From Oscheius dolichura (lineage: Eukaryota > Nematoda > Chromadorea > Rhabditida > Rhabditidae), in the NCBI GenBank assembly GCA_932521035.1, contig OW051493.1, positions 8,494,001 to 8,558,000 of the forward strand: a stretch of DNA of 64,000 nt, written 5' to 3'. Shown here in pieces: positions 1-16,441 of the stretch. Within the stretch, counting starts at the first letter, position 1. Every line of letters begins with the position of its first letter. The position numbers were made by a program, and so were the translations under genes. The notes under the pieces are model-generated. The model saw only the letters and a list, made by a program, of their open reading frames with translations, was not told where the DNA came from and did not search any database.

Positions 1-203
1 ATCTTTAAAATGTCTTGAAACCTGAAAGTTCCTTATTATATGATCAGTTTCGTTTGAAAGAAAATGAAGTACCAAAAAGTTCTCCCAGGTGTCCCCCAGA
101 TTCCTCTTTTATTAAAGACAAAGTCTGTTAAACTTTGCTAGCTATGAGTCATAGCTCATGACTAACGATAACAATTATTAGAAAAGAGACGTTTTGACGA
201 CGT

Positions 204-1221
204 TTATTGGCTTGGTTTTATTTCATTTCCACTTTCAGGGGAAGATCGTATTTGTTGTCTTCCACGTATCCACCAGTGATAGTTGGGAACCATTACAATG
301 AGAACGACTCCTCCGCTCACTCCAAATAGGGAGACACTAATGCAGGCGATGTCATTCAAAACTGAAAAGATGCTTTCCTCCCTGTCACCAAATCTTACAT
401 TGAACACCAAAGACATCGAAGATTACTGCCCAAACTATCATTGTAACGGGAACCATTATCAAAATTGTGGGAATACCCGCTTGCAGCATCAATTGGGCGA
501 GGAATTTTCGTTGAAGTCGTCGTCTGCTTTCTGATAGAATTTTCGCATCAATTGCCTTTAAAGTTGCTCGGACAAAATATGTCGTAACCATACAGTAATT
601 AACCACGTTGATCAGTATGGGAACTATAGTCCTTTTCAAACAATCCACTTTGTTATAGATCCATATATTAGGAACTGACATTAGGGCAGGAGTCACGCAG
701 CTGTATTCCTGAATCATTTTCTGTTTTTTAGGTGGGAATTCAAAATTGGAGAACGCTCAGCCCCCTCAATTTGATCAACTTATCCTAATTAATTTGAAGG
801 AATTTAATTACTGACGCCCGAAAGAGATTAGAAACAAGAACGTGGTTATTACCTTCCCCAACTCCTACAAGTTCCTCCTTTTGTTAGAATTTGCCGTAGC
901 TGTGAAGACAAAAGCAACAAATGGAAGTAGATAATTGAATCCAAGTACCAGTTTACTCCATAGGGGAAATGTGATGGTATTGTTGGAGACGGCAAGGAAA
1001 CGGTAGATTAGAAGATGTAGGCTTGTAACACAAGCAAAAACTACAAAGAATTCTCCAGCAGCCAAGGAAATCTTGGGAGAGACGATACCGTCACCGAGGC
1101 CTCGTAAATGTCCCAGTGAAAGTGGGTAAAGGACATACAGACACAGAGATCTGCCTATTATTAGGGTAGGATAAAATGATAAGAGCAGATTCTTCTCTGA
1201 CGGCTTATCTGTGCAGAGCAT
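204..1221 (-). CDS. 7TM chemoreceptor-like gene or relic (Srh/Str type), 5' end missing
   Basis: Three minus-strand coding blocks read as parts of a nematode serpentine chemoreceptor, a plasma-membrane GPCR family of sensory neurons. The 5' block (about 1221 to 870) has hydrophobic segments around YVLYPLSLG, FFVVFACVTSLHLLIYR and NYLLPFVAFVF, matching TM3-TM4 of Srh proteins as I know them. Block 399-720 has the Srh-like LQRKFLAQLMLQ...IPTILIMVP region (TM5-TM6). It splices in frame (donor GTAAGA, acceptor TTTTCAG) to block 204-361, which holds TM7 and ends in TAA at 204-206. No exon for TM1-TM2 is visible upstream. I found no good donor joining the first block to the second without meeting a stop: the in-frame TAG is at 865-867, and GTCTTC just before it is weak. 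It may be a pseudogene. Family assignment is fairly safe; intactness is not. Confidence 0.55.
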
Positions 1222-1502
1222 AGAGCAATCTCTACCCTAGAGATGAATGTTTAGTTTCATTCAAAGAAATTCGTTACTCTTTTCCTGTTTTGGGAGATGA
1301 GCAGGCCTTCTCTTACTTTTTTTTCCATATTCGATAGAGAGAGTCAGAATTTCAAATCTACTCATTCTCGGTATCGGTAACCTATCCAAATAAATAGAAC
1401 GAACGGGGTTTGCACGATTTGCCCATCGTCAACAAACCATTCGTTCTCCATCTTTCTTTTTTCTACTATAGTTGTTATTGCCTGTCGTTCTTTCTTTTCA
1501 AA

Positions 1503-2009
1503 ATGAATCCAGCCATTGTACGCGATTCAAGCAGAAAAATCGATAGTGACCCAAAAAGGCAAAGCCAATCCCGCTATCGCTTTCCCTCTGTTATTACTCC
1601 CCTTATGGACTGTCCCTCCTCCTCAAATTCTTCATTTCTCCTAGAAAATCTATCAAACGAGTTGCTTGTTCAGATCCTTTCAAAGGTTTAGTTATTTTAT
1701 GGCTAGAATACTAATATTTTCCTCTAGATGGAATTAAAACAGTTTCACAAGTTTCACTGGACAACAAAATGGCTGGAGGAGTTTATAACGAAGAATAGAA
1801 AGCGGATACGGGTTGTCATTAGAATGAGAGATGCGATAACTGATTGGGAGAGCAAAGTGTACGCTTCAGGTTCTTTTTTCCAAGTAATTCTCGATTTTTC
1901 AGGTATTCAGAAGAAGTGGGAACTTTTTGGACTACATAATAAAGATTTTTATGTACTGTATTTTATTTTAAAAAGCATACAGTGGCTTTGTCGGCTCGGT
2001 CTTCGATAG
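1503..2009 (+). CDS. F-box-like protein, probably truncated
   Basis: The start ATG at 1503 opens a short exon (to 1685) ending in LENLSNELLVQILSK, the first helix of an F-box, the motif that binds SKP1 in SCF ubiquitin ligases. A consensus intron follows (GTTTAG at 1686, acceptor CCTCTAG at 1725-1727). The second exon from 1728 stays in frame and encodes a basic stretch including WLEEFITKNRKRIRVVIRMR. An optional 33-base intron may lie at about 1880-1912. The reading frame ends at 2007-2009, inside the left inverted repeat of a MITE, so the last residues and the stop codon come from the transposon. No substrate-binding domain remains. This is either a truncated gene or a relic. The F-box call rests on one helix. 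Confidence 0.4.
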
Positions 2010-2145
2010 TCCAATCCCCTGCACCCGTAAAATCTCGGCAGGAGGATCGTCTTTGTTCAAAACAAGTACAAAACTGTGACGCCTTTATACCTTTATCTTG
2101 CCGAGACTTTATGGATGCAGGGGTTCGGACTATCGAGGACCGAGC
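1994..2145. mobile_element. MITE copy 1
   Basis: This 152-bp element has terminal inverted repeats of about 46 bases, starting GCTCGGTCYTCGATAGTCC. The arms continue through CCCCTGCACCCGTAAAATCTC, and the interior carries a conserved AAAACTGTGACGCC-type core and TTTATACCTTT. It is in the same orientation as copies 3, 4, 5, 6 and 10. It interrupts or abuts the F-box-like reading frame. Confidence 0.9.
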
Positions 2146-2949
2146 AACTGTAACCAGATGGCAACCGTATTTACGGTCTATTTGCTGGAAAAGAAGGTTT
2201 TATTCGCTATGCTTCATATTGGTTCCTTTCTTCGGTCAGTCAAGACCTTTTCCCCTTTTTCCCTTTCTTCAACCCTCCGAGACCAATAGGGTTATTTGGG
2301 TTCAAATGAAAAATTCATTTGGCAGTGCACGTTTCTTGTCGTTCTGTCTCTCTCTCTCCCTCGGCGAACATGGAAGGACACGCTGTTCCGAGAAATAGAA
2401 AAGTACGTCTCGAGGGGGAATGATCATATGATTTCCTGAGGTCTCCTTCTTGATATGGATTTCTTGTTTACCAGGTTCTAAATTAATCCACCTGCCTCTG
2501 GAAGATACCAAGATACCCTTCTCTGGGTATTGTAAATGGGGTTCAAACTTTTAAATTAAAAGTTTAATAACCTCGAATCCGATTAGAAACGTTGTTTTCC
2601 TCCTTCCAGCCACGTTCCTCCAGTTTCTCCTTCTTGTCTCCAAATTCTCTCCCAAATAACAACCGTCTCATATTGCCTTCATCGGGAGAAAGAGCCATAG
2701 TTCCGTCATGAGCCCCCACTTTATATTGTTTTTCTGCGAGCCATGAGAATGCCAAAGGAGAGAGAGAAGGGTAGTTCAAGAGATCGGAAAAGAAGGAAGG
2801 TATAGATAGACTCATAAATTTATAACGAAGGAAGCAAATTCTCATGTCGCACGCACTTCTCCCTCATAGTTGTATTTCAGTCCCTGGAGAAGCGGAATTT
2901 GTGGAGAAAACGTATAAATGGCTTTCCCACTGAAGTATGAACCTTGGTC

Positions 2950-3135
2950 ATATAGTCCTTTTCCAAAAAAAATAAGGCTACCGTACATTTGTCTCTTCGG
3001 AGCATTTTGGGGGAAAAGGCGAAGAAAAATCCGGCGAAAAAAAAATCGAAAATCACAATCATTTTTGCTCAAAAGACCCCGAGGGGAAGGTTTTGCGACC
3101 CGTTACAGTATCCCTATTTTTTGGAAAACCTATAA
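2950..3135 (+). repeat. Dispersed repeat R1, copy a
   Basis: This stretch matches the reverse complement of 8085-8275. Shared landmarks in order are CCTTTTCCAAAAAA, GGCTACCGTACATTTGTCT, a run of AAAATCGAAAATC, and AAGGTTTTGCGACCCGTTAC followed by TATTTT(T/C)TGGAAAA. It is more than 150 bases long with many substitutions and small indels, so it is old. Confidence 0.8.
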
Positions 3136-3990
3136 ATAGGGGCAGCAATGGGAAGAACCGCTATAGAAAACGATTAAAGATTTTTAGGATGAGAGCCAGT
3201 GAGTAACGGGGGTCCTGATTTTATAGGGTGCCAACTTTCTTGGGACCTCCTTGGGTCCTACAGCGCCCCTTTCCCGAAGCCAACACTTAGATGTGACGAA
3301 GATCTCGCCTGTCATGTGTTGACTAGATATTCAGATTTCCCCCGTTGCTTTTAATAGCTACGTGTGGATGTTTTTCCCGGCGCACATCCCCCTCTTAGTC
3401 CAGGCTCACCTTAATCACGGGCCGCTCTTTTTCTCTCCCCTTTTCACGTCTTCTTTTTTCGTAATCTGACTCGAAATCGCGGAGAGAAGAAGAAGAAGCG
3501 ATGCGTATGGGTGTGTGTGCGTTTAGCGCGAGACTCCCTCCCTCCCGAGCGACTGCCTTCAGAATTGCCGGGGGAAACCGCGAGCCCCTTTTCTATTGAT
3601 CCCCCGGTGGTGGTTAGCCATGCTTCTTCTCGGCGCTCTCGAGGCTTCATTTTTTTATGATAAATCCTGATAAAAAATGGCTCTGTGATTTTTAAAATCA
3701 AAGTTTCTTTGATTTATTCGTATTTTCAGTTTCGAAACGAGAAAAACGTAATGGAGGCGATCATGTGGGCGCCTTGTCGTTATTCCCACCATTTCTGGCT
3801 ATAACAGCCCGGCCAGCTGTCTTTTTCATCGCTCTAGTATCTCCTACCATGGGAAAAATGTTCGAGAAAGTCTAAATTTTTGGCTGTTTTTAAGGAACGG
3901 GCGGTTAAAATCCCCCAGGGAGGGGCCATAATTGAATGTCACTTTTGCCGTCAAAATTCCACGACTTCGTCAGCATGAATCGGTTCTACG

Positions 3991-4066
3991 CACCCGTAAA
4001 ATCTCGACATGGATATTTACTATTTTTCCGTCTAAATTTTCCTTCTGCCGAGGTTTTACGGGTGCG
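3991..4066. repeat. Short inverted repeat related to the MITE arms
   Basis: It starts CACCCGTAAAATCTCG and ends TGCCGAGGTTTTACGGGTG, the inner parts of the MITE terminal repeats. It has a different, shorter AT-rich centre and no outer arm. It looks like a diverged or internally rearranged relative of the family. Confidence 0.6.
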
Positions 4067-6343
4067 AAATACGGGTAACAGGGGGTCAGGTTCAGAAATT
4101 TCGAGTTTTTCTTAAAATTTTCCATGAATCCAGACAAAACGTGATCTTTCTTCTATAGACATTGTTTTCCACATTTCCTGTCTATACATCCGTAAGAAAA
4201 ACGAGGGTATTTTTCTTTAAAATGACGTTTATCCGCCGCTCTAATTGTTTCCGCCGGATGGTGTCGTTCTGTAAGGGCACGGCCCTTCTTCTTGTATTTA
4301 AGCCGCTCCTCCAAAATATTCCGCCATCATAATAACAGTGGCCTTCCCCTTCGTTATATTGTATCCAGCCCTCTCCCGTTGCCTCATTGTGTCACATCTA
4401 GGAGTCTGTCTGTGGAATCATTAATGTTTCCGCCAAAACACACCATTCGGCTAATTGGCGATTTGTAATCTAGTGGAATAGCAAATTATCAGACGTCTTT
4501 CGCCTCCTTCAAAAAACAGAAATTTACACACAAAAAAATAGAAGAACCGTTTGGATTGTTTGAAATCTTTCTATGGCGGGAATTTCGAATTTTTGGCTAG
4601 AGAAGAGAATGGCGGCTATTGAGTGTTTTACATCACTTTTAAAGAAGTTTTATTTCTTTAATTTTAATTTTCTAATATTCCATACGCGCCTCCAACAAGA
4701 ATAGCAAGAAAAAACATCAAAAAATGGTTAAAAAACTGGGAATTTAGCCCAGCAACCGGAAAAATGGATACTAAACGACTTCTACCTAACTATCCATAGT
4801 TTAGGTCTTTTTTCCCATGGTTTCAGTCTAAAATATGCCCCTTTTTATTAGAATTACTTGTACTTTCCCTTGCCAGGATTAAAAACGGCGATCTTAAAAA
4901 TACACGGAGGTTATAGTCTGTTGTCAACGGAACGGATTTTCCACCGGGGTCCAATTTTCAGTTTCACCAAAAAAAGCGCCCAAATTTCAAAATTTTAAAT
5001 TGATAATCAGGCAACGTTTGCTCGCTAAGTTCCCAATTGATTCGTATGGGAAAATTTTTTATGCTGAAAACGGAATATATTCTCCTTGAAATACGTGAAT
5101 CCCTTTAGAAGGGGCTGTGAATCACGGACCATGACGGGCTTCCCAGATCTTCGGACGTTTTTTTCCGTAGAAAAATAAAAATGCCTCCGCCTAGGGTCCT
5201 CCAGATATGAACACCGAGCCCTTTAAGGACGGGGGCACCCTCCCATAAATGGGATAAGAATGTAGTCATCTGATTGGATTAGCATTGCAAAGCTGTTCCC
5301 CCTCATTGATATTCTTCCTTTTGTTTTTCGCATTTGCTGTTTTTTCTCTCCCCAAATTTCTTTGATTATATTATTTTCCTGGCTCTCTTGTCCACTTCAC
5401 CATCCGTTCCCGAATTAAGTTCCCTGCCCGCCCTCCCTCGGCCCGTCCACTCCAGAGAGAAATCCATTCGTCCTAATGTTTTATTGCTCACCCCGCGCGC
5501 GCGCCTCTAGCCCCTAGCTCCAAAGGTAGGAGCCTCCACGGGCATAAATCGATTCCTTTTTGTGTGTTAGGTTTCTGGCTCTCTCTCCCATTCCCAGCAG
5601 CCCGTTTTCAACAGAGAAGAGAAGCTGACAGCCGGCCGGGTCTCCTGGGAAAAGCGCGACCCCAGCAGCTAATTGCCTGCCTTTCGACCGCCATTCATAA
5701 TGGGCGGAAAGGACTTTTAGTCTGCGTTCTTTCTGGCCCGTTTCCCCCACTTTTCAATAGCATAGCATCATAAACAGCTGGACTAATTTATTTGTTATTA
5801 TTATTTTGAGCATAAACCCGGAAAAAGCAGATGTATCTTACATGTCAGCAACAGCTGAGCCAATATCTCTCCGCTACTAGTAGAATCCCATTTAATGCTG
5901 CCTACTCTTCACTTCCTCTTAAGAAATACACCCTACAATTAATATTGACAAAAAAACTGACGTTAATCGAAACAAACTTCAGAAATTAGCCCGCCGTCAT
6001 GGATAGTCACATGTCTATAGTAATCCAATTGTTCCTACTTCTGTCCCCCGCGTTTTCCTGCCTGACTAATCTTTAATTTGTTACGCGAATATTAAATTAT
6101 GGTAGATTTCATAATGTAGAATACTATAAAACTCGAGAACCGACCAAAAAGTGCACTTACCCGCCCCCACTGCTCCTAGAGAAAAGGGCTTGTGCCCTTT
6201 GAAACGCAATCTCTTTGGACCCCTTTGTTTTTATCTACATTCCTTGGGTTCCGGGGGTTTTCGCTTTCCGCGTAGGACCATAATAAGGTTGGATAGGAAA
6301 AAAACAAGGTGATGAAATGGGGGGAACCCTCCTTTTAGGTCTT

Positions 6344-6547
6344 ATATGGGCAAAATGCCCAATTTCGGGCGCTCCCGTTTTGGGCATAGATGGGAGTGTC
6401 CGGCGTTCGTGTCTGTATCTCGATCATTTCTTGACCAATTTCAAAAATTCAAAGACCTAGTTAGAGAGCACATCAAGGCGGTTCTAATGAACCCAGCTAT
6501 ACCTCACCCGCACCGACAAAAAATCTCTAGCCCCCAAAATTTTAACT
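6344..6547 (+). repeat. Dispersed repeat R2, copy a
   Basis: It is a direct repeat of 10074-10270. Shared stretches are CAATTTCGGGCG, TTTTGGGC, GGGAGT(G/T)TC(C)GG, CGT(G/T)TGTCT-like text followed by GTATCTCG, TTCTTGACC/TTCTTGGTC, GAGAGCAC, AACCCAG, and CCGACAAAAAA(A)TCT followed by TAGCCCC. It is about 200 bp and moderately diverged. No coding potential or clear terminal repeats were seen. Confidence 0.8.
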
Positions 6548-8084
6548 GAGGATAGTTACGTAACGCAGGTGGCCCATCTGCTTACCGGTGCTTACTCCAA
6601 AAATGCAGTCTGGTCCAGTCTAGGGGCTATGAACTCCCCCTCCCATTTGAAATTGACTTTATCTGCTGCAAAAAGCTTCGACATTGCCTGATCAAATAAT
6701 TAGCCGAATAGTGACGACCGTTAACAACTTTCCCCATATTTATCCAGCTTTTCCCATGAACTATCCACTCCGACCTGGTTCCTTTTCCATTTTTGCAGGC
6801 GTTTCCGTTCTCTTCCGGCCAGGAACCTTTAGTTGCAACTCTTGGCTCCGTTTCTAATTTCCGGCTTCCTTTTATTATCCCCCTCACTTCTTGTTTTTTC
6901 CCCAGTGAAGAAGGAGGATCAACTCTTCCCGTCTGGGGAGATTACCCATCTTTCCCCCTTTCCCTCTCAAAAATCTCCCCGTTTTTAATCCAAAAAATGG
7001 GAAATTACCCCCTCTCGTTGCTGGTTACGTCAAGTGGAAGCGAGCTCAAGTGCAGCTATTCCCATAATGAGAGAGAGAGCGGGTCACTTTTTCTCACTTA
7101 CCGTAATCTTTCTGAAGACGGCTCAATGAGGTGTCCTTTCCCCCTTAATCTTAATTACTTTAGTATCGTCCCCATCGTTGCCGTGCAGTTTCTTCGAAGA
7201 ATTGAGTTGAGAGCCGGGTAATTATTCCCGAGAGGAGAGACGGAAGCGATGTTTGTTGAACGGGGGCCGGAGGCTAATACACCAGCCGTTTTTGGCCAAA
7301 TTTGGCCGCCAAAATGGAAAAAATTCCGGCCTTAATCCAGTTATTAATTTGCCGGACCTCCCCCACATCCGGAGATCTTCTCAGAAAATAATATTATTGG
7401 CTCATCTCCATGGGGATCCATGCCTCTATATTTTTCACCCCCACTGGAACCCCCCGCCGATCCTCCATCCATCAACATCGCTTCTGATGTCGAAATAGCC
7501 TTCTTTTCTTCAAGAAAGCCGCCAAAAATAGTTCAAATTTGTAATTTTTCCGGTCCCAAGAAGAAGATTCTCGGCTCTTTCCTAACGAAATTTCAAACGA
7601 TTCCAGATGTGTCCATTTTGCACCCCCCAATACGTCCAGCCATGGTTTTTCTCCCCATGGTCCTCCATTTATGGAAATGTGTCTAACCTTTTTGTAAAAT
7701 TAAATTCGCCCCGTTCGTAAAGTGAATTCCCGCGCTCTCTCCACATCACTTCATCCATTCACTGAATTCAATGTTCCCTGTGGCAATTAAATGAAAGATC
7801 TTGTAAATGAATATAGAGAGGGGTAATTCTAAGAAAAAAAGAGGTGAAAGACCACATCATAAGCCATTTACGTGGAAAAAAGGGAAAAAGAAGGGCGCCT
7901 CCCCCACACGTTTCCCACAGCTCTGACTCTATTCGGGTCCTCGTAAACCAAAGAAAAATGCGTGGTCAGTGAGAAAATTGATATTCTACCTGTCTAGCGG
8001 CTAAACACGTCATTTTATTCCAATTTTAGGCCAATATTGTATGTGTCACAATATATTTTGGTCCCGAAACGAATGTACTCGAGG

Positions 8085-8275
8085 TATAGTGCTTTTCCAG
8101 AAAATAAGATTACCGTAACGGGTCGCAAAACCTTCCGCGTAAGATCTTTGGGGGGGGAGTGATTCACAATCAGGATTTTCGATTTCGCTCGATTTTTGTT
8201 CGCCACTTGTTCGAAAGGTCCAGAAAGACAAATGTACGGTAGCCATCTTTTTTGGAAAAAATCTAGAAAGGTGGC
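8085..8275 (-). repeat. Dispersed repeat R1, copy b (inverted)
   Basis: It is the reverse-complement partner of 2950-3135, sharing GTAACGGGTCGCAAAACCTT and GACAAATGTACGGTAGCC on the plus strand. It lies about 300 bases upstream of the snt-1 first coding exon, in the likely promoter region. Confidence 0.8.
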
Positions 8276-8587
8276 TTGGCGGGCAATCGTGTCGGGACCT
8301 CGGGGTTAGCTTTTCAAGTAGTTTCGATTGAACAAGCCTGCCGTGAACGCTCCCGGATTTTTAAATAAATTTTAACAAGAAACAGTTAATCTCCTCGAAT
8401 TTGCCCTTATTTCCTCGTCTCCCTGCCTTGTTTTTCAATATTCCGGCTTCATCCTTCGCATCATCCGTGTCCCCTCTCCTCCCCCATTCCTGAGAATTCA
8501 TTTCTTCTTCGTCTCGTCTTCTCTAATTTGCCGCTTCTCCTCTTCCTAAAATGTCAATTCAATTTTCAGTTAGACCGCTCTTTAAAT

Positions 8588-13007
<4,420 letters not shown>

Positions 13008-13500
13008 ACGTGTCTCAAACTTTGCAAAAAGTGCCAATTGGCTTCTCAATTTCTCAAATTATTCTAAAAGCAGATCCCCCTTGTACAGCCTCCTCCAGAT
13101 TCCTCCCCGTGACTCACTTGCTTCTCTTACTATTTCCCCCTACCCATACACATATATTGATATTTATTTTATTTTATACTTTTACGACAGTTAGAAAAGA
13201 GAATTTATCGCTTCTTTTGTATTACTGTACTTCTACTTCTCATACGTTGTTTGATAATAATGAAGACGTTTTAGTTTCAGTTGGCTGTTCTGACCTTTCT
13301 GTTGCGGCGGCGAGGTAAACAATATAAAGAGGGTGAGAGAGCGGCTAAGCCGATTAGGTGGTAGTATTTGACGGGCTGATGTCATCTCGGGCAGAGTGTG
13401 TATTGTGTCCGTTGGAGAGAAGATGACCTCTAATGTTTTTTGCCTACTCTAATCGGGATATTTCCTGGGGTGGGAAAGGATTACGGTGTCCTGGTACAGA

Positions 13501-13647
13501 GGGCTCGATAGTCAGATCCCCTGCACCCGTAACGTCTCGGCAGGAGGATCTTTATTCAAAACAGTTACAAAACTGTGATGCCTTTATACTTTTGTCTTGC
13601 CGAGCCTTTACGGGTGCAGGGGGAGCGGACTATCGAGGACCGAGCCC
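13501..13647. mobile_element. MITE copy 4
   Basis: The element runs from GGGCTCGATAGTC to CTATCGAGGACCGAGCCC. The left arm lacks the GTCCT of the full terminus, and the interior is intact. It lies about 500 bases past the snt-1 stop codon, possibly within or just past its 3' UTR. Confidence 0.9.
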
Positions 13648-15281
13648 AGGAAGACGGACCGGGGCTTCCTTTGCCTCACCCCTCAGAATTTTGTCTGAAA
13701 GAGTCCTACCCTCGTCATAAGGGACGGCCAGCTTTCAAGAAGGGAATACTGCGGCCAAATTCGAGAACTCGTTGTATTTGTGGACTATTTCTGGTTCAAG
13801 CCCTTCTTCCTGACGTCAGGACCGTTTGAGCCGGTGTTCGGACCTTTTTCTAACCTGTAATAGCTGGCTGACCCATCTCGATGCCATCTCACCTAATTAA
13901 GATCTGTTTAGACCTTCAAAAAACGAACTGTTCGGACAGTTTTCTTCTGTAAGACGAACAAGACTTAAAACAACCCTGGATAGAATGATTAGCGGCTAAA
14001 TGTGAGTGAACTTCGCTTCTTGATGGGGATTTTCGGCCCAACTCATGGAATTAAGGCTAATGCGCGGGTTTGTCTCTACAGTAATCCAGTTAACTGTTCC
14101 TTCCAATCGGATTAACCGCTGACCACATTAGGCTCTCTCCTGCTGTTGTATGCGGTCAAGTAGGCAGCAATAGGATCCCGCCCGCCGCTACAAGGCGACT
14201 GCCCGACGGGGGCAATCAGAGCGTGCCTGATCCAACACACACACACACAATGGCTCATTAACTATTCCTGTTCGTTTCCCTCCTCGGTTCTTTTCCCCAT
14301 CCCCGGTCATTTTTTACGAGAGCCGCAGATGCAAAGGTGCCGATGACGGCTGACTAATGGTGATACATGGCCACATACGCAGAGACAAGGCGCAACACAG
14401 AAGCAGGCGACATTTCGACACTCACACGGCTGAGGAGACATTTTATAACGGGGAAGACCTTTTGGAAACATACTTGTCCTTTAAAGGCGGGGGTCACTCC
14501 AACTTTTTTTCTTTAAAGATTAAAGACGTTCTTTTGTTAAGAGACCACTCATAAGGTTGCGCTACACAAACAGCACCTTTCGAACCCGTTCCGTATCAAT
14601 ACCAGCGAGGTAAAATGGACAAAATATGACTCATAAAGCGGGCAAAAGTCACAAACTACAAGAATTCGAAAATTGCCCCTGGCGCGCGGTTACTTCCCTC
14701 ATTTTTTTGATGAAATTTCCCCTCTAGATGCTTTCTGAGGGAAAAGGGAACTTTTCTCGGTCCCTGAACAAACTAAAAGCTTCCTTTTCTTGTTTTTCTC
14801 CCCGGTCTTATCTTATCATTCCGTGGGTAAAAAGGAGAATCACCTGGGAATTCTAAAATTGGTCCAGTCATCCCAGCGCCCACTTTTATCAGACCTCTCT
14901 TTAGTCACGGAGGTGGCAATAAACCGTGTGGAAATCGAAGCTAATAAAGTCGACAAAAAGTGTTTTTTCCACTATTCCCATGAACATTCACACACAGATA
15001 AAGATATTGAGCGTAATTCCCCTCCTGAATCGTATTACGATGAGAGTTTCTTTCGAAACGCCGCGGCTAATCAGCGTTAATCGCTCTATAAGCCGGGAGG
15101 ATTGCGCGCTATCTTTGCTTCTTCCGAATCTTCCCCGAAAAATGGGCATTTGGTCAGGTTGTAATGGGAAAAAATGCACTTTTAGTGGTTGAAAACAAGG
15201 CTATTTCTCTACTTGAACTTTGAAAAACGGCAGATAACGAGGTCTGGACTTGAAAAATACGTCTGGAAAACGTTTTCTGGG

Positions 15282-15433
15282 GCTCGGTATCCGATAGTCC
15301 AATCCCCTGCACCCGTAAAGTCGTGGCAGGAGGATCATGTTTATTCAAAACTGTTACAAAGCTGTTTCGCCTTTATTTCCTTGTTTTGTCGAGACTTTAC
15401 GGGTGCAGGGAATCGGACTATCGAGGACCAAGC
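15282..15433. mobile_element. MITE copy 5
   Basis: A full-length 152-bp copy from GCTCGGTATCCGATAGTCC to GGACTATCGAGGACCAAGC. The arms are about 46 bases with few mismatches. The interior has TTTCGCCTTTATTTCC in place of the usual GACGCCTTTATACC. Confidence 0.9.
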
Positions 15434-15518
15434 AGTTTCCGGTAAGTTTTCTCCCGTACGAAGTCGGCAGCAGAGTTTTCTTTTTTGGAGGAACCACGGC
15501 TTTATGTTTTTCATCTGC

Positions 15519-15539
15519 CGAGGACAAATGGGTGCAGCC
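15519..15539. repeat. Possible solo MITE arm fragment
   Basis: CTGCCGAGGACAAATGGGTG resembles the inner right arm of the MITE (CTGCCGAGACTTTACGGGTG). No matching left arm lies nearby. It is 85 bases past copy 5 and may be a decayed second insertion. Confidence 0.35.
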
Positions 15540-15832
15540 GGCCGTGGGAAAAGCATACAGTTCCAAAACTGGCCGTCACAGCTGGTTCCGACTGCCAGCT
15601 GAGGCGAAACTGGGGCAGGTCACGGTCAAGGCGCCGAAACAAAATGAAAATCTATGAGAAATGTTCAAATCAATCGTAATTCGGAATAAAAAGCAGAAAA
15701 CTCCATCCTCCCCTATTTCCTGCTGCCCGATGTTTACAGGCGTTAAAAGGCGCCTGGAGAGTGAAATGCCACCTTATGTCGTCTGTCTTTTCCCATCCCA
15801 TAGAACCAGAAAAACAAGGTGTAAATATTATT

Positions 15833-15838
15833 TTTATT
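15833..15838 (-). terminator. Candidate poly(A) signal of the egl-27-like gene
   Basis: AATAAA on the minus strand in an AT-rich stretch, about 600 bases past the stop codon at 16442. Other A-rich hexamers occur nearby, so the choice is tentative. Confidence 0.3.
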
Positions 15839-16441
15839 ATTTTTTTGACTTCTTTTTTTCTATTATTATCATCAAATAAAAACCATTAATAATAACAAGA
15901 GAGAGCGAGACGGGGAAGAGAGTGACCAAAGAATGAAGTAATAGAAGAAACCTCGTGTGCACATATAACCGAAGGGAGGAAGCAACAAAAACTTGTCTAT
16001 AGTATATATAATATATATTACGGTATTTCAAGGAAGCAGAGCAGGATACACAGATTATTATCACATTTCACATTTTGAGTGTAGGAGAGAGAGAGGGAGG
16101 GAGAGAGAGAAAAGTATGAGAATTACCGGCATTTGGACTTATTGGGAGGGATTACGATAGAGCTAGAAGTTAATAATAATATACACGAGTGGGGGGAAAT
16201 GCACACGGTTATTGAATTTTTTTAGTCGAGAATTAAACAGAAGCTAGCAATGGAAAAGGCACAAAAACCTGAGAGAATGAGGATTTTTGGACTAAAAATG
16301 AGCGAATATATATACAAGACTCGGGGTTAGACAGTGATTTTCGGGTGGAAAGACTTGGGCCAGGAAGTGTAGAAACCGGAAAAGGACCCGTAATTCGAAG
16401 AGACAGGAATTAACAACGGTGAGGAGGAGGATAAAGAGGAT

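Larger units (their letters stand above)
2146..8569. other. Intergenic region, about 6.4 kb, no convincing gene
   Basis: The region lies between the F-box-like frame and snt-1. Open frames here are short, lack recognisable domains and lack consistent splice partners. It holds a repeat copy at 2950-3135, a MITE relative at 3991-4066, a second repeat copy at 6344-6547, and an inverted copy of the first repeat at 8085-8275. A GC-alternating run lies near 5492-5504. The 8276-8569 end, next to snt-1, would hold its promoter; I see no TATA box that I would call. Confidence 0.6.
13008..16441. other. Convergent intergenic region between snt-1 and egl-27-like 3' ends
   Basis: The region holds the 3' UTRs of two genes that converge. 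It contains MITE copies at 13501-13647 and 15282-15433, a solo MITE arm at 15519-15539, a short CA run near 14239, and AT-rich DNA near 15820-16080. A reverse-strand AATAAA at 15833-15838 could serve the egl-27-like transcript. No protein-coding frame with splice support was seen. Confidence 0.55.
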
